Source: Chitinophagales bacterium
GTDB lineage: Bacteria > Bacteroidota > Bacteroidia > Chitinophagales > LD1
Assembly: GCA_019638515.1 (NCBI GenBank)
Contig: JAHBTS010000002.1
Coordinates: forward strand, 551,558 to 615,557
Direction: 5' to 3'
DNA: 64,000 nt
In this document: piece after piece, positions 46,320 to 53,746 of the stretch
Layout of the letters: the number at the start of each line of letters is the position of its first letter
How positions within the stretch are numbered: the first letter of the stretch is position 1
The notes under the pieces: generated by a model
The model's database searches: none
Seen by the model: only the letters and a program-made list of their open reading frames with translations
Told to the model about the DNA's origin: nothing
Made by a program: the position numbers and the translations under genes

Positions 46320-47465
46320 ATGAGCCAATCTGTTCATCAATATATTATTGGGAAAATACAGGAACGCAAAACTCAAAATACATTCCGAAGCCTCTTTCTT
46401 CCCGAAGGAAAAACAGATTTTTTTTCCAACGATTATTTAGGAATTGCCACCAACCGAAGTGTGCACCACGCTGTTTTACAACAACTAGAAAACACACCAG
46501 AACACACACCTATACATGGTGCCACCGGCTCGCGTTTACTCTCCGGAAATTCTACCTTGTTTGAAACCACAGAGCAGCAACTGGCAACACTGCACCAAAC
46601 AGAAGCCGCACTGCTATTCAATTCTGGTTACAATGCCAACTTAGGTATTTTAAGTGCTTTGCCCTATAAAAACGCTCTTATTGTTTACGATGAATTGGTA
46701 CATGCCAGCATGTTAGACGGCATCAATATGAGCAAGGCACACTCCGTTTCTTTTAAACACAACTCCATTGCCGATTTAGAAGAAAAACTACACACCCCTG
46801 CCGAACTAAAATTTATTGCTATTGAAGCACTATACTCTATGGATGGCGATTTTGCCCCCTTAGAGCAAATTATTGCATTGGCAATAAAATTCGATGCTGC
46901 CATTATATTAGACGAAGCCCACAGCACCGGCATTTATGGCACACAAGGCGAAGGCTATGCACAAAGTTTGCAGCTGCATAAAAACATATTTATACGCATA
47001 CACACTTTTGGCAAAGCGGCAGGCATACACGGAGCAGTGGCACTTTGCACCCAAGCCACCAAAGAATTTTTAATCAATTACTGCCGCCCTTTTATTTTTA
47101 GTACCGCCATGCCGCCATACGCAGTACACAGCATTCAATGCAGCTATAACTTTATGAAATCTAAAGCCTGCGCAGCACAGCGCCTGCAACTGCAACAGAA
47201 CATACAATACTTTAAGCAATTGGCTAGCGAAACAAAGAGCTACCAGTTTGCAGTTTCAGATTCACCCATACAAACCCTTTTTATTGCAGGTAACGAAGCA
47301 GCCAAAAATGCAGCCATGCAAATAAGAAGTAAAGGGCTGGAAGTAAGAGCCATTCTTTCGCCCACAGTACCAAAAGGAACAGAAAGAATACGCATTTGCC
47401 TACACAGCTTCAACACAAGCGAAGAAATTAAGTATTTAATGCATACCATTGCTGCCATTACATGA
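46320..47465 (+). CDS. bioF: 8-amino-7-oxononanoate synthase
   Basis: A 381-residue PLP-dependent alpha-oxoamine synthase that joins pimeloyl thioester and alanine in biotin synthesis. Landmarks are FFSNDYLGIATN, GATGSRLLSGN, ILDEAHSTGIYG and the PLP Lys in HTFGKAAGIHGAV (about residue 232). The alternative in this superfamily is 2-amino-3-oxobutyrate CoA ligase, and the upstream threonine dehydrogenase makes that worth a thought. The 4-base overlap with bioD (ATGA) and the FGKAAG form support BioF. Confidence 0.88.
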   Translation: MSQSVHQYIIGKIQERKTQNTFRSLFLPEGKTDFFSNDYLGIATNRSVHHAVLQQLENTPEHTPIHGATGSRLLSGNSTLFETTEQQLATLHQTEAALLFNSGYNANLGILSALPYKNALIVYDELVHASMLDGINMSKAHSVSFKHNSIADLEEKLHTPAELKFIAIEALYSMDGDFAPLEQIIALAIKFDAAIILDEAHSTGIYGTQGEGYAQSLQLHKNIFIRIHTFGKAAGIHGAVALCTQATKEFLINYCRPFIFSTAMPPYAVHSIQCSYNFMKSKACAAQRLQLQQNIQYFKQLASETKSYQFAVSDSPIQTLFIAGNEAAKNAAMQIRSKGLEVRAILSPTVPKGTERIRICLHSFNTSEEIKYLMHTIAAIT

Positions 47466-48112
47466 AAACACAAGCATTTCCGAAAAATATCTTTGTAACC
47501 GGCATTGGCACCGATGTGGGTAAAACGATAGCGGCAACCATACTTTGCCGCGCACTAAAAGCCGATTATTGGAAACCGGTGCAAAGTGGCAGTTCTCTTG
47601 GCACCGACAGCCATTTTGTAAAGCAGTTTACTACAGAAAATACCACTATACATCCATCGGTATATAATTTAAAAGCCCCAGTTTCGCCACACGAGGCAGC
47701 AGCCTTAGAAAACCAAACCATTGAAATAGAAAAAATAACACCACCCTACACTTTAAACAAGTTGGTAATAGAAGGCGCTGGCGGCATTATGGTTCCCCTC
47801 AACAGCGAAACCGTTGTTTTAGACCTAATTGCCGAATGGCAAATACCTGTAGTGCTGGTATCGCAAAACTACCTTGGCAGCATTAACCACACCCTGCTCA
47901 GTTGCGAAATGCTGCACGCAGCAGGAGTACCAATTGCGGGAATTATTTTTAACGGCATTGCCAACGAAGCATCCGAAAATTTTATTCTAAATTATACCAA
48001 TCTGCCCCTTTTAGGAAAAATAAGCATGGCAAAAACCATCAATTCCGACTTTATTCAAGCAGAAACCATACAATTAACCCACCACTTAAAGGCACACGGC
48101 TACGAATTTTAA
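47462..48112 (+). CDS. bioD: Dethiobiotin synthetase
   Basis: A 216-residue ATP-dependent carboxylase that closes the ureido ring of dethiobiotin. The P-loop is FVTGIGTDVGKTIAA (Lys21), and WKPVQSG with the following GTDSHFV binds the diamine substrate. LVIEGAGGIMVPL and VVLVSQNYLGSINHTLLS are family motifs. It is translationally coupled to bioF. Its product feeds BioB, encoded near 7 kb on the other strand. The ribosomal gene rpsE begins 122 bases after it. Confidence 0.94.
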   Translation: MKTQAFPKNIFVTGIGTDVGKTIAATILCRALKADYWKPVQSGSSLGTDSHFVKQFTTENTTIHPSVYNLKAPVSPHEAAALENQTIEIEKITPPYTLNKLVIEGAGGIMVPLNSETVVLDLIAEWQIPVVLVSQNYLGSINHTLLSCEMLHAAGVPIAGIIFNGIANEASENFILNYTNLPLLGKISMAKTINSDFIQAETIQLTHHLKAHGYEF

Positions 48113-48152
48113 AGGCACACAGCTACAACTTCAAAATAAAAAAACTACATTA

Positions 48153-48182
48153 TTGCATTTATGTAGCAAAAAACTATCTTTG
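48153..48182 (+). promoter_or_regulatory. Strong Bacteroidota promoter for rpsE-rpmD-rplO-secY
   Basis: TTG at 48153-48155, a 19-base spacer and TATCTTTG at 48175-48182, a full match to TTG-N19-TAnnTTTG. Transcription would begin a few bases later, around 48187-48190, giving a leader of about 45 bases before the rpsE start. Confidence 0.8.
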
Positions 48183-48190
48183 CAGTCCTT

Positions 48191-48211
48191 TTTTCGGAAA
48201 TAGTCCGAAAA
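48191..48211 (+). promoter_or_regulatory. Perfect inverted repeat in the rpsE leader
   Basis: TTTTCGGA / TCCGAAAA with a five-base AATAG loop, placed right at the predicted 5' end of the transcript and 22 bases before the rpsE start. It has no U tract of terminator quality behind it. It may protect the 5' end, or bind a protein such as a ribosomal protein for feedback; both ideas are inference. Confidence 0.6.
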
Positions 48212-48233
48212 TTTAAGTAAAACATCAATAAAA

Positions 48234-48752
48234 ATGGCGCGTTTAAACGTAACAAAATTAAAAGCCAGCGAACTTGAACTGAAAGAAAAGGTAGTAAATG
48301 TTCGCAGAGTTGCCAAAGTAACTAAAGGCGGCAGAACATTCTCTTTTTCAGCTACAGTAGTAGTAGGTAATGGTAACGGAATTGTGGGCGAAGGTCTTGG
48401 AAAAGCCCGCGAGGTTCAAGAAGCAATCCAAAAAGCTATTGACGATGCTAAGAAAAACTTAGTAAGCGTTCCGCTTCACAACGGAACAATTCCTCACGTA
48501 CAGCACGGAAAATTTGGAGCATCAAAAGTAATGCTAAAACCAGCTACACACGGTACCGGAGTAATTGCCGGAGGTTCTATGCGTGCAGTTTTAGAAAGTG
48601 CCGGCATTAAAAACGTATTGGCAAAATCTTTAGGCGGCTCTAACCCTGCAAACGTAATTAAGGCTACGCTTTCTGCATTAAGTAGTTTGCGCGACCCAGT
48701 TACTATTTCAAGAAACAGAACTGTTTCGTTAGAAAAAGTGTTTAAAGGTTAA
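48234..48752 (+). CDS. rpsE: 30S ribosomal protein S5
   Basis: A 172-residue protein with the N-terminal double-stranded RNA-binding fold ([21 protein letters not shown]) and the S5 C-terminal domain ([28 protein letters not shown]-like [16 protein letters not shown]). S5 lines the mRNA entry and is important for decoding accuracy. In most bacteria it follows rplR in the spc operon; here the gene before it is bioD, and a strong promoter sits in between. Confidence 0.98.
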   Translation: MARLNVTKLKASELELKEKVVNVRRVAKVTKGGRTFSFSATVVVGNGNGIVGEGLGKAREVQEAIQKAIDDAKKNLVSVPLHNGTIPHVQHGKFGASKVMLKPATHGTGVIAGGSMRAVLESAGIKNVLAKSLGGSNPANVIKATLSALSSLRDPVTISRNRTVSLEKVFKG

Positions 48753-48784
48753 TTCTACCAAAACTATTAAAAACAGCAACCAAC

Positions 48785-48964
48785 ATGTCTAAAGTTCGCA
48801 TCACAAAAGTAAAAAGTGAAATAGACCATACCGGAAGACAAAAAAGAACGCTTGCGGCTCTTGGTTTAAAGAAAATGAACTCTTCAAAAGAAGTGGAATT
48901 GAATCCATCTATTGAAGGTCAAATAACCAAAGTAAAACACTTACTAAAGGTTGAAGCCATTTAA
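48785..48964 (+). CDS. rpmD: 50S ribosomal protein L30
   Basis: A 59-residue protein reading MSKVRITKVKSEIDHTGRQK and ending KHLLKVEAI. The pattern K-x-KS-x-I, then RTLAALGLKKMNSS and ITKVKHLL, is L30. It lies between rpsE and rplO, as expected in the spc operon, 32 bases after the rpsE stop. Its ATG is preceded by an A-rich stretch without a Shine-Dalgarno box, as is usual for this phylum. Confidence 0.96.
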   Translation: MSKVRITKVKSEIDHTGRQKRTLAALGLKKMNSSKEVELNPSIEGQITKVKHLLKVEAI

Positions 48965-48999
48965 TTTTCACCCAACAACACAAAAAGAAATTAAGCGAA

Positions 49000-49449
49000 A
49001 TGGAATTATACAATTTAGCACCTGCCGAAGGCGCAACAAAAACTAAAAAAAGATTAGGTCGCGGACAAGGAAGCACTACCGGAGGTACTGCCGGACGTGG
49101 TCATAAAGGTGCACAAAGCCGCTCTGGTTACAAAACCAAAAAAGGACACGAGGGCGGGCAAATGCCATTGCAAAGACGTTTACCTAAATTTGGATTTAAA
49201 AATCCATTCCGTGTAGAATACACACAATTGAACTTAGGTAAAATTCAGCATTTAACAGAGAAATTAAACTTAACTGAAGTTACAGTTGAAAATCTTCGCG
49301 CCAACAAACAATTAGGGAAAACCGAACTTGTAAAAGTACTAGGAAACGGTGAGTTGAAAACAAAAGTAAATGTAAGTGTTCATGCCATTAGCGAAAGTGC
49401 TAAACAAAAAATTGAGGCATTGGGCGGTACTGTTACAATTGTGAAATAA
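49000..49449 (+). CDS. rplO: 50S ribosomal protein L15
   Basis: A 149-residue protein with the glycine/arginine-rich N-terminus of L15 (KKRLGRGQGSTTGGTAGRGH, then KGAQSRSGYKTKKGHEGGQM) and the globular C-terminal half shared with L18e (VEYTQLNLGKIQHL onward). It binds 23S rRNA late in assembly. It is 35 bases after rpmD and 17 before secY. Confidence 0.97.
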   Translation: MELYNLAPAEGATKTKKRLGRGQGSTTGGTAGRGHKGAQSRSGYKTKKGHEGGQMPLQRRLPKFGFKNPFRVEYTQLNLGKIQHLTEKLNLTEVTVENLRANKQLGKTELVKVLGNGELKTKVNVSVHAISESAKQKIEALGGTVTIVK

Positions 49450-49466
49450 TATCATATCTACTTTCG

Positions 49467-50816
49467 ATGAAGAAACTTATTGAAACCCTCTCGAACATTT
49501 GGAAAATCGAGGAGCTCAGGCAGAGAATTTTACTCACGCTTGGGCTTATTTTAATTTACAGAGTTGGAACCTATATTACCCTTCCGGGTATTGACCCTAG
49601 TGCATTGGCAACTGTAAAAAGCCAAGGCAGCGGAGGTATTTTAGGCTTAGTAAACTTATTTGCAGGTGGTGCATTTAGCCGTGCCTCTGTATTTGCATTG
49701 GGTATTATGCCTTACATCTCTGCTTCTATTGCCATGCAATTGCTAACTATTGTAGTTCCTTTTTTCCAGAAGCTACAAAAAGAAGGCGAAAGCGGCAGAA
49801 GACTTATTAACCAATATACTCGTTGGCTAACCGTTGCCGTTACTACTTTCCAAGGTATGGGCTATGTGGTTTACTTAACCAGCGTAGATAGCGAGGCAAT
49901 TTTAATTCCTTCTACCTTGTTTGCTATTTCAACTGTAATTGTGCTTACCACCGGAACACTTTTTGTAATGTGGATGGGAGAGAAAATTACCGATAAAGGC
50001 TTAGGCAATGGTATTTCACTCATTATTATGATTGGTATTTTGGCACGTTTGCCAGAGTCGCTTATACAAGAAGCTACTTCGCGCTTGCAAAGTGGTGGTT
50101 TAATTGTATTTGTATTGGAGTTGGCTTTCTTGCTGGTTGTAATTGCTGGTTGTATTATTTTAGTACAAGGCACTAGAAGAATTCCTGTACAATACGCTAA
50201 AAGAAATATTGTGCAAGGCGGCAGAATGATGCAAGCAGGAGGCGTTCGCCAATACCTTCCATTAAAAATAAATGCAGCTGGAGTAATGCCAATTATCTTT
50301 GCTCAAGCCATTATGTTTTTACCGGCAACTATTGCACAGTTTCTTCCAGGTATGGATCAAAACAGCAAATTCTTGATTGCCTTCAACGATATTCAATCTA
50401 TTCCCTACAACGTAACTTATTTTATCCTTATTGTTGCTTTCACCTATTTCTACACTGCGTTAATTATTAACCCGGTACAAATGGCTGACGAAATGAAACG
50501 CAACAATGGATTTATTCCGGGAGTAAAACCGGGCAAAGCAACGGCTCATTTTATTGATGTGGTAATTTCTAGAATCACACTCCCCGGAGCTATTTTCTTG
50601 GGATTTGTTTCTATTATGCCTGCATTGGTAATGCTAGTAGGCGTGCAACAATCTTTTGCATTATTCTACGGAGGCAGCTCACTTATTATCATGGTGGGTG
50701 TAATTTTAGATACCTTACAAAGTATTGAAACACATTTATTGAACCGCCATTACGATGGTTTAACCTCTTCCGGCAGAATAAAAGGAAGACAAGGGTATGC
50801 CATGGCTTCTATGTAA
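49467..50816 (+). CDS. secY: Preprotein translocase subunit SecY
   Basis: A 449-residue core channel of the Sec translocon with ten transmembrane helices. The N-terminus KKLIETLSNIWKIEELRQRI and the first helix LTLGLILIYRVGTYITLPGI are typical. The plug region is GGAFSRASVFALGIMPYISASI, and the cytoplasmic loop motifs RQGYAM-like GRQGYAMASM end the protein. A strong terminator closes the four-gene transcript 20 bases later. Confidence 0.98.
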   Translation: MKKLIETLSNIWKIEELRQRILLTLGLILIYRVGTYITLPGIDPSALATVKSQGSGGILGLVNLFAGGAFSRASVFALGIMPYISASIAMQLLTIVVPFFQKLQKEGESGRRLINQYTRWLTVAVTTFQGMGYVVYLTSVDSEAILIPSTLFAISTVIVLTTGTLFVMWMGEKITDKGLGNGISLIIMIGILARLPESLIQEATSRLQSGGLIVFVLELAFLLVVIAGCIILVQGTRRIPVQYAKRNIVQGGRMMQAGGVRQYLPLKINAAGVMPIIFAQAIMFLPATIAQFLPGMDQNSKFLIAFNDIQSIPYNVTYFILIVAFTYFYTALIINPVQMADEMKRNNGFIPGVKPGKATAHFIDVVISRITLPGAIFLGFVSIMPALVMLVGVQQSFALFYGGSSLIIMVGVILDTLQSIETHLLNRHYDGLTSSGRIKGRQGYAMASM

Positions 50817-50835
50817 ACAATAAGCATTATTTTGA

Positions 50836-50865
50836 AAAAACCCTCTCTAAACAGAGAGGGTTTTT
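50836..50865. terminator. Terminator after secY
   Basis: AAAAACCCTCTCT / AGAGAGGGTTTTT stem with an AAAC loop; the T run at 50861-50865 follows. It separates secY from map. Confidence 0.92.
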
Positions 50866-50906
50866 AATTTCCTTTAAAAGTGATTTTTTCGTTTATTAAA
50901 ACAATT

Positions 50907-51707
50907 ATGGGACTACAGGCAAAAACAGAAGAAGAACTTGCTAAAATGCGCGAAAGCGGCAAGTTGGTAAGTAAAGTATTGGGCGAAATTGCCAAAGAAA
51001 TAAAAGTAGGCAAAACCGGTTTAGAATTAGATAAACTGGCATTTGAGATGATTAGCGACCACGGAGCAAAACCTTCGTTCTTACACTACCATGGCTATCC
51101 ATACACACTTTGTATTTCGGTAAACGAGGCAGTAGTGCATGGCTTTCCCAACAACCGCCCTTATGAACCAACCGATATTGTGAGCGTAGATTGTGGCGTA
51201 TATTTGAATGGCTACCACGGTGATATGGCTTATACCTTTGCCTTTGGCGAAGTAAAAGAGCCTACATTGGAACTTATGCGCGTAACTAAACAAAGTTTGT
51301 ACCTGGGCATAGAAAAAGCCATTACCAATAACCGTGTAGGCGATATTTCATTTGCAGTACAACATTTTTGCGAAAAGGAACACCCATACACTTGTGTGAA
51401 AGAACTAGTTGGGCATGGCGTAGGTAAAGAACTGCACGAAGACCCGCAAGTGCCTAATGTAGGCAGAAGAGGTGACGGCAAAAAGCTAATTACCAATCTT
51501 ACCATTGCCATTGAACCTATGGTGAATATGGGCGTAAGAGATGTTTATACTTTAGAAGACGACTGGACGGTAGTAACCCGAGATGGGCAACCCTCTGCTC
51601 ACTTTGAACATACAGTTTGCGTAAAACCAAACAAGGCCGAAATTTTAACCTCCTTTGAATTTATTGAAGCCGGTATAAAAGGCAATAAGGAACTTATATT
51701 CGTGTAG
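50907..51707 (+). CDS. map: Methionine aminopeptidase, type I
   Basis: A 266-residue dinuclear metalloprotease that removes the initiator Met. The N-terminus AKTEEELAKMRESGKLVSKVL places the start at ATG 50907; a GTG at 50880 would add nine residues. Metal ligands are the Asp residues of VSVDCGVYLNGYHGD, the His in VGHGVGKELHEDP, and the Glu residues of TIAIEPMVN and SAHFEHTV. It follows secY across a terminator, keeping the ancestral secY-map neighbourhood, but infA and the rest of the operon are not behind it. Confidence 0.97.
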   Translation: MGLQAKTEEELAKMRESGKLVSKVLGEIAKEIKVGKTGLELDKLAFEMISDHGAKPSFLHYHGYPYTLCISVNEAVVHGFPNNRPYEPTDIVSVDCGVYLNGYHGDMAYTFAFGEVKEPTLELMRVTKQSLYLGIEKAITNNRVGDISFAVQHFCEKEHPYTCVKELVGHGVGKELHEDPQVPNVGRRGDGKKLITNLTIAIEPMVNMGVRDVYTLEDDWTVVTRDGQPSAHFEHTVCVKPNKAEILTSFEFIEAGIKGNKELIFV

Positions 51708-51731
51708 CAACACTTTTAAAAAGTTTACACG

Positions 51732-52607
51732 CTATTCCGCAAAGGCATCGGCTACCGATTTCCCCTTCCAACATGCAGGAATTTGAAGGTTGAAAATGTG
51801 TGCCAAGGTAGCTGCGGTATCGTATTGCTTTACCTTCTTTTTTATTTCGTAATTCTTCTTGGTTTTGGGGCCACTCAATATCCACGGGATTTGAAATTCT
51901 GCTTTGGTTAGTCCTCCGTGCCCTTTAAATATACCTCCGTGATCGGCAGTAATGAGTATGTAAGTTTCTTTGTCTAACGAGGCTTCTTTTACTGCTTGCA
52001 GCACCACACCAACCAAGGAGTCAGCTACTTCAATACTTCTATAATAGGCTTCGGTAAAATGCCCGATGGTATGCCCTGTATGATCTACATGATCGAAATG
52101 CACAAACAGAAAATCGGGCTTCATATTTTTAATAAGCTCGCAAGCTTGGGCACAGGTAGCAAATTCATCTTTGGTGTGAATAATAGTATCCATAGCTTCG
52201 GTGTTTGCCAATGGCGCAAAGCCTTTCCACTGATGCACACATGCAATAGTTGCAGTTGGTTTCTGCGTGCGCAATACTTTAAATATTGTAGGAAACAATG
52301 CTCCCTTTGGCTGTCCACAAAATCTTCGGTTGGCAATTTTAGCACGCGTCCATCCATTGCTAAGAACAGTAGTGCGGGCAGGTGGCATACCGCTTATCAT
52401 AGCTGCCCAGTTGGGCGCACTCATAGTAGGCACCACTGCGCGAGCCTTGTAGGTATAAGCTCCATGAGCCTTCAATGAATCTATATGAGGCGTATGAGTT
52501 CGCTGTGCACCCATGCCGCTCATACCATCAAAACCCAATACAATTACTTTTTGTGCTGCTGTGCTTAATACAATGAGTGAAGCAACAATAAGCGATACAT
52601 ACTTCAT
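51732..52607 (-). CDS. Exported alkaline-phosphatase-superfamily phosphodiesterase
   Basis: A 291-residue protein with a signal peptide (MKYVSLIVASLIVLSTAAQ). Metal ligands fit VLGFDGMSG (Asp), the catalytic Thr/Ser in VVPTMSAPNWAAMISG, FVHFDHVDHTGHTIGH (Asp/His) and LITADHGGIFKGHGG (Asp/His/His), the plan of type I phosphodiesterase / nucleotide pyrophosphatases. It likely hydrolyses phosphodiesters or phosphomonoesters in the periplasm. It is co-directional with the DUF6370 gene, 14 bases downstream of it. It is convergent with map. Confidence 0.9.
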   Translation of the reverse strand: MKYVSLIVASLIVLSTAAQKVIVLGFDGMSGMGAQRTHTPHIDSLKAHGAYTYKARAVVPTMSAPNWAAMISGMPPARTTVLSNGWTRAKIANRRFCGQPKGALFPTIFKVLRTQKPTATIACVHQWKGFAPLANTEAMDTIIHTKDEFATCAQACELIKNMKPDFLFVHFDHVDHTGHTIGHFTEAYYRSIEVADSLVGVVLQAVKEASLDKETYILITADHGGIFKGHGGLTKAEFQIPWILSGPKTKKNYEIKKKVKQYDTAATLAHIFNLQIPACWKGKSVADAFAE

Positions 52608-52621
52608 AATAACTATGCTGC

Positions 52622-53005
52622 TTATTTTTTGCCTTTGGATTCTTTAGGACCTTTAGCGCCTTTAGTATCTATATCCAAGAGGTGAAAATAGGTTGCCTTG
52701 AATCGCCCATCAACTACTTCTCCTTGTACTTCCGCTTTTCTTACAGCTACACAAAACCCATTTTTATCGTGTGGATGACCATACTCTTTAATGCCTACGC
52801 CATCTACATAATATGCCTTTTTATTCATGCGTATGGCTAAATCGCAATCGTTGCCCGGAAGACCAAAATTACACTCTCCGCACGAAGCCTCTACTACCAA
52901 TAGCTTTTGGGTGGAATCCGGCTTTGCTTTTAGTGTGCTTGCCACTTGTGCAGAAACAGTTGTGGCAAAACATACAGCTGCAAGTAAAAGATAAACTGCT
53001 TTCAT
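52622..53005 (-). CDS. DUF6370-like exported protein
   Basis: A 127-residue protein with a signal peptide (MKAVYLLLAAVCFATTVSAQ). The mature domain has VEASCGECNFGLPGNDCDLAIRM and AYYVDGVGI, with a C-x-x-C plus a further Cys, a pattern I associate with DUF6370. The Cys residues may bind metal or form a disulfide. The tail is lysine-rich (KGAKGPKESKGKK). It is probably transcribed with the downstream phosphodiesterase. Its upstream region now abuts the IS30 remnant, so its promoter may have been altered. Confidence 0.7.
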   Translation of the reverse strand: MKAVYLLLAAVCFATTVSAQVASTLKAKPDSTQKLLVVEASCGECNFGLPGNDCDLAIRMNKKAYYVDGVGIKEYGHPHDKNGFCVAVRKAEVQGEVVDGRFKATYFHLLDIDTKGAKGPKESKGKK

Positions 53006-53038
53006 ATCATTTCATTGTTTAGTTTGTAATTGCAAGAT

Positions 53039-53409
53039 TCAAGTTGCAAATGCAACTTGGGTTAATAATAAAGATTGAAGATATTTAATAGGAGAAAGAA
53101 ATCCTAGTCGTTTTCTTTCTCTGTTGTTGAGTTTGTGTTGAACAGCCAGTAGTTGTTCTTGTGTGATGTCTTCAAAAGAAGTCTTTTTGGGAAATATTGG
53201 CGAAGCAACCGATTATAGGTTTCGTTTACACCTCTTTGCCAACTATGATAAGGTGTGGCAAAATAAAGGGATGCGTCTAAAGATTTGGCAACAAACTCAT
53301 GTTGGGAAAATTCTTTTCCGTTGTCAGATGTGATAGTGTGTATATAATCTTTGATAGGCATTAAGGCTTTTATAAATTCCTATGCTGTTTGGTTAGCTTC
53401 CAGCGACTT
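53039..53409 (-). pseudogene. Remnant of an IS30 family transposase
   Basis: The C-terminal third of an IS30 transposase. The visible core is IHTITSDNGKEFSQHEFVAK, then ATPYHSWQRGVNE and LLRQYFPK, covering the second catalytic Asp (SDNGKEF) and the Glu region. The reading frame is broken: an in-frame TAG lies at 53380-53382, and a one-base loss in the T run at 53183-53187 shifts the frame, after which KTSFEDITQEQLLAVQHKLN and RKRLGFLSPIKYL continue to a TGA at 53039-53041. The N-terminal two thirds and the left end are missing. Not functional. Confidence 0.88.
53040..53059. repeat. Near-palindrome at the IS30 remnant end
   Basis: CAAGTTGCA / TGCAACTTG around two A bases, overlapping the last codons and stop of the broken transposase. 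It may be part of the element's end or a chance palindrome. Confidence 0.5.
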
Positions 53410-53642
53410 TCAATGTCGCCATGAAACCAATGGTATGCGCCATAAAGCAATTCGGATGTGCCAATGCCCAAATCATATTTGAATTTATTGGAAGCTGCAG
53501 TGATTTGCCTGATGTAGCTCAGCGCAAGGTTGGCGTCTATGTTCACCAAACTTTGCGCCTGCGAAAACATGGTGTGCACCTTGGCAGACACGTTTTCCGC
53601 AGTGATAGTTTCATCAAGTTTTACAACGCCTTCGCCAGACAT
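53370..53642 (-). pseudogene. Truncated ORF, possibly the start of a TPR protein, cut by IS30
   Basis: An open frame of 90 residues beginning MSGEGVVKLDETITAENVSA. The stretch LALSYIRQITAASNKFKYDLGIGTSELLYGAYHWFHGDIE (given here only as landmarks LALSYIRQI and YHWFHGDIE) has the helix-turn-helix spacing of tetratricopeptide units as found in the sensor regions of Bacteroidota kinases and cyclases. It runs out of frame within the IS30 remnant and ends after 11 junk residues, so it is probably the 5' stub of a gene destroyed by the insertion. It is not expected to work. Confidence 0.5.
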
Positions 53643-53746
53643 TTTGAAAAGGTTTTAACCGAACCCAATTATGGCTCGTCCCCTCTTCTACGAATAGTTA
53701 AATGCTTATTGCATGATGAAAGAAAACGGAAGGTCTGTAATAACTT

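Noticed and set aside
46320..47465. Reading this gene as 2-amino-3-oxobutyrate CoA ligase (kbl)
   Set aside because: The upstream threonine dehydrogenase would fit, but the start/stop overlap with bioD and the form of the PLP-lysine motif favour bioF.
53040..53059. Palindrome as a terminator for the DUF6370 gene region
   Set aside because: It lies upstream of that gene's start, not downstream, the loop is only two bases, and there is no T run.
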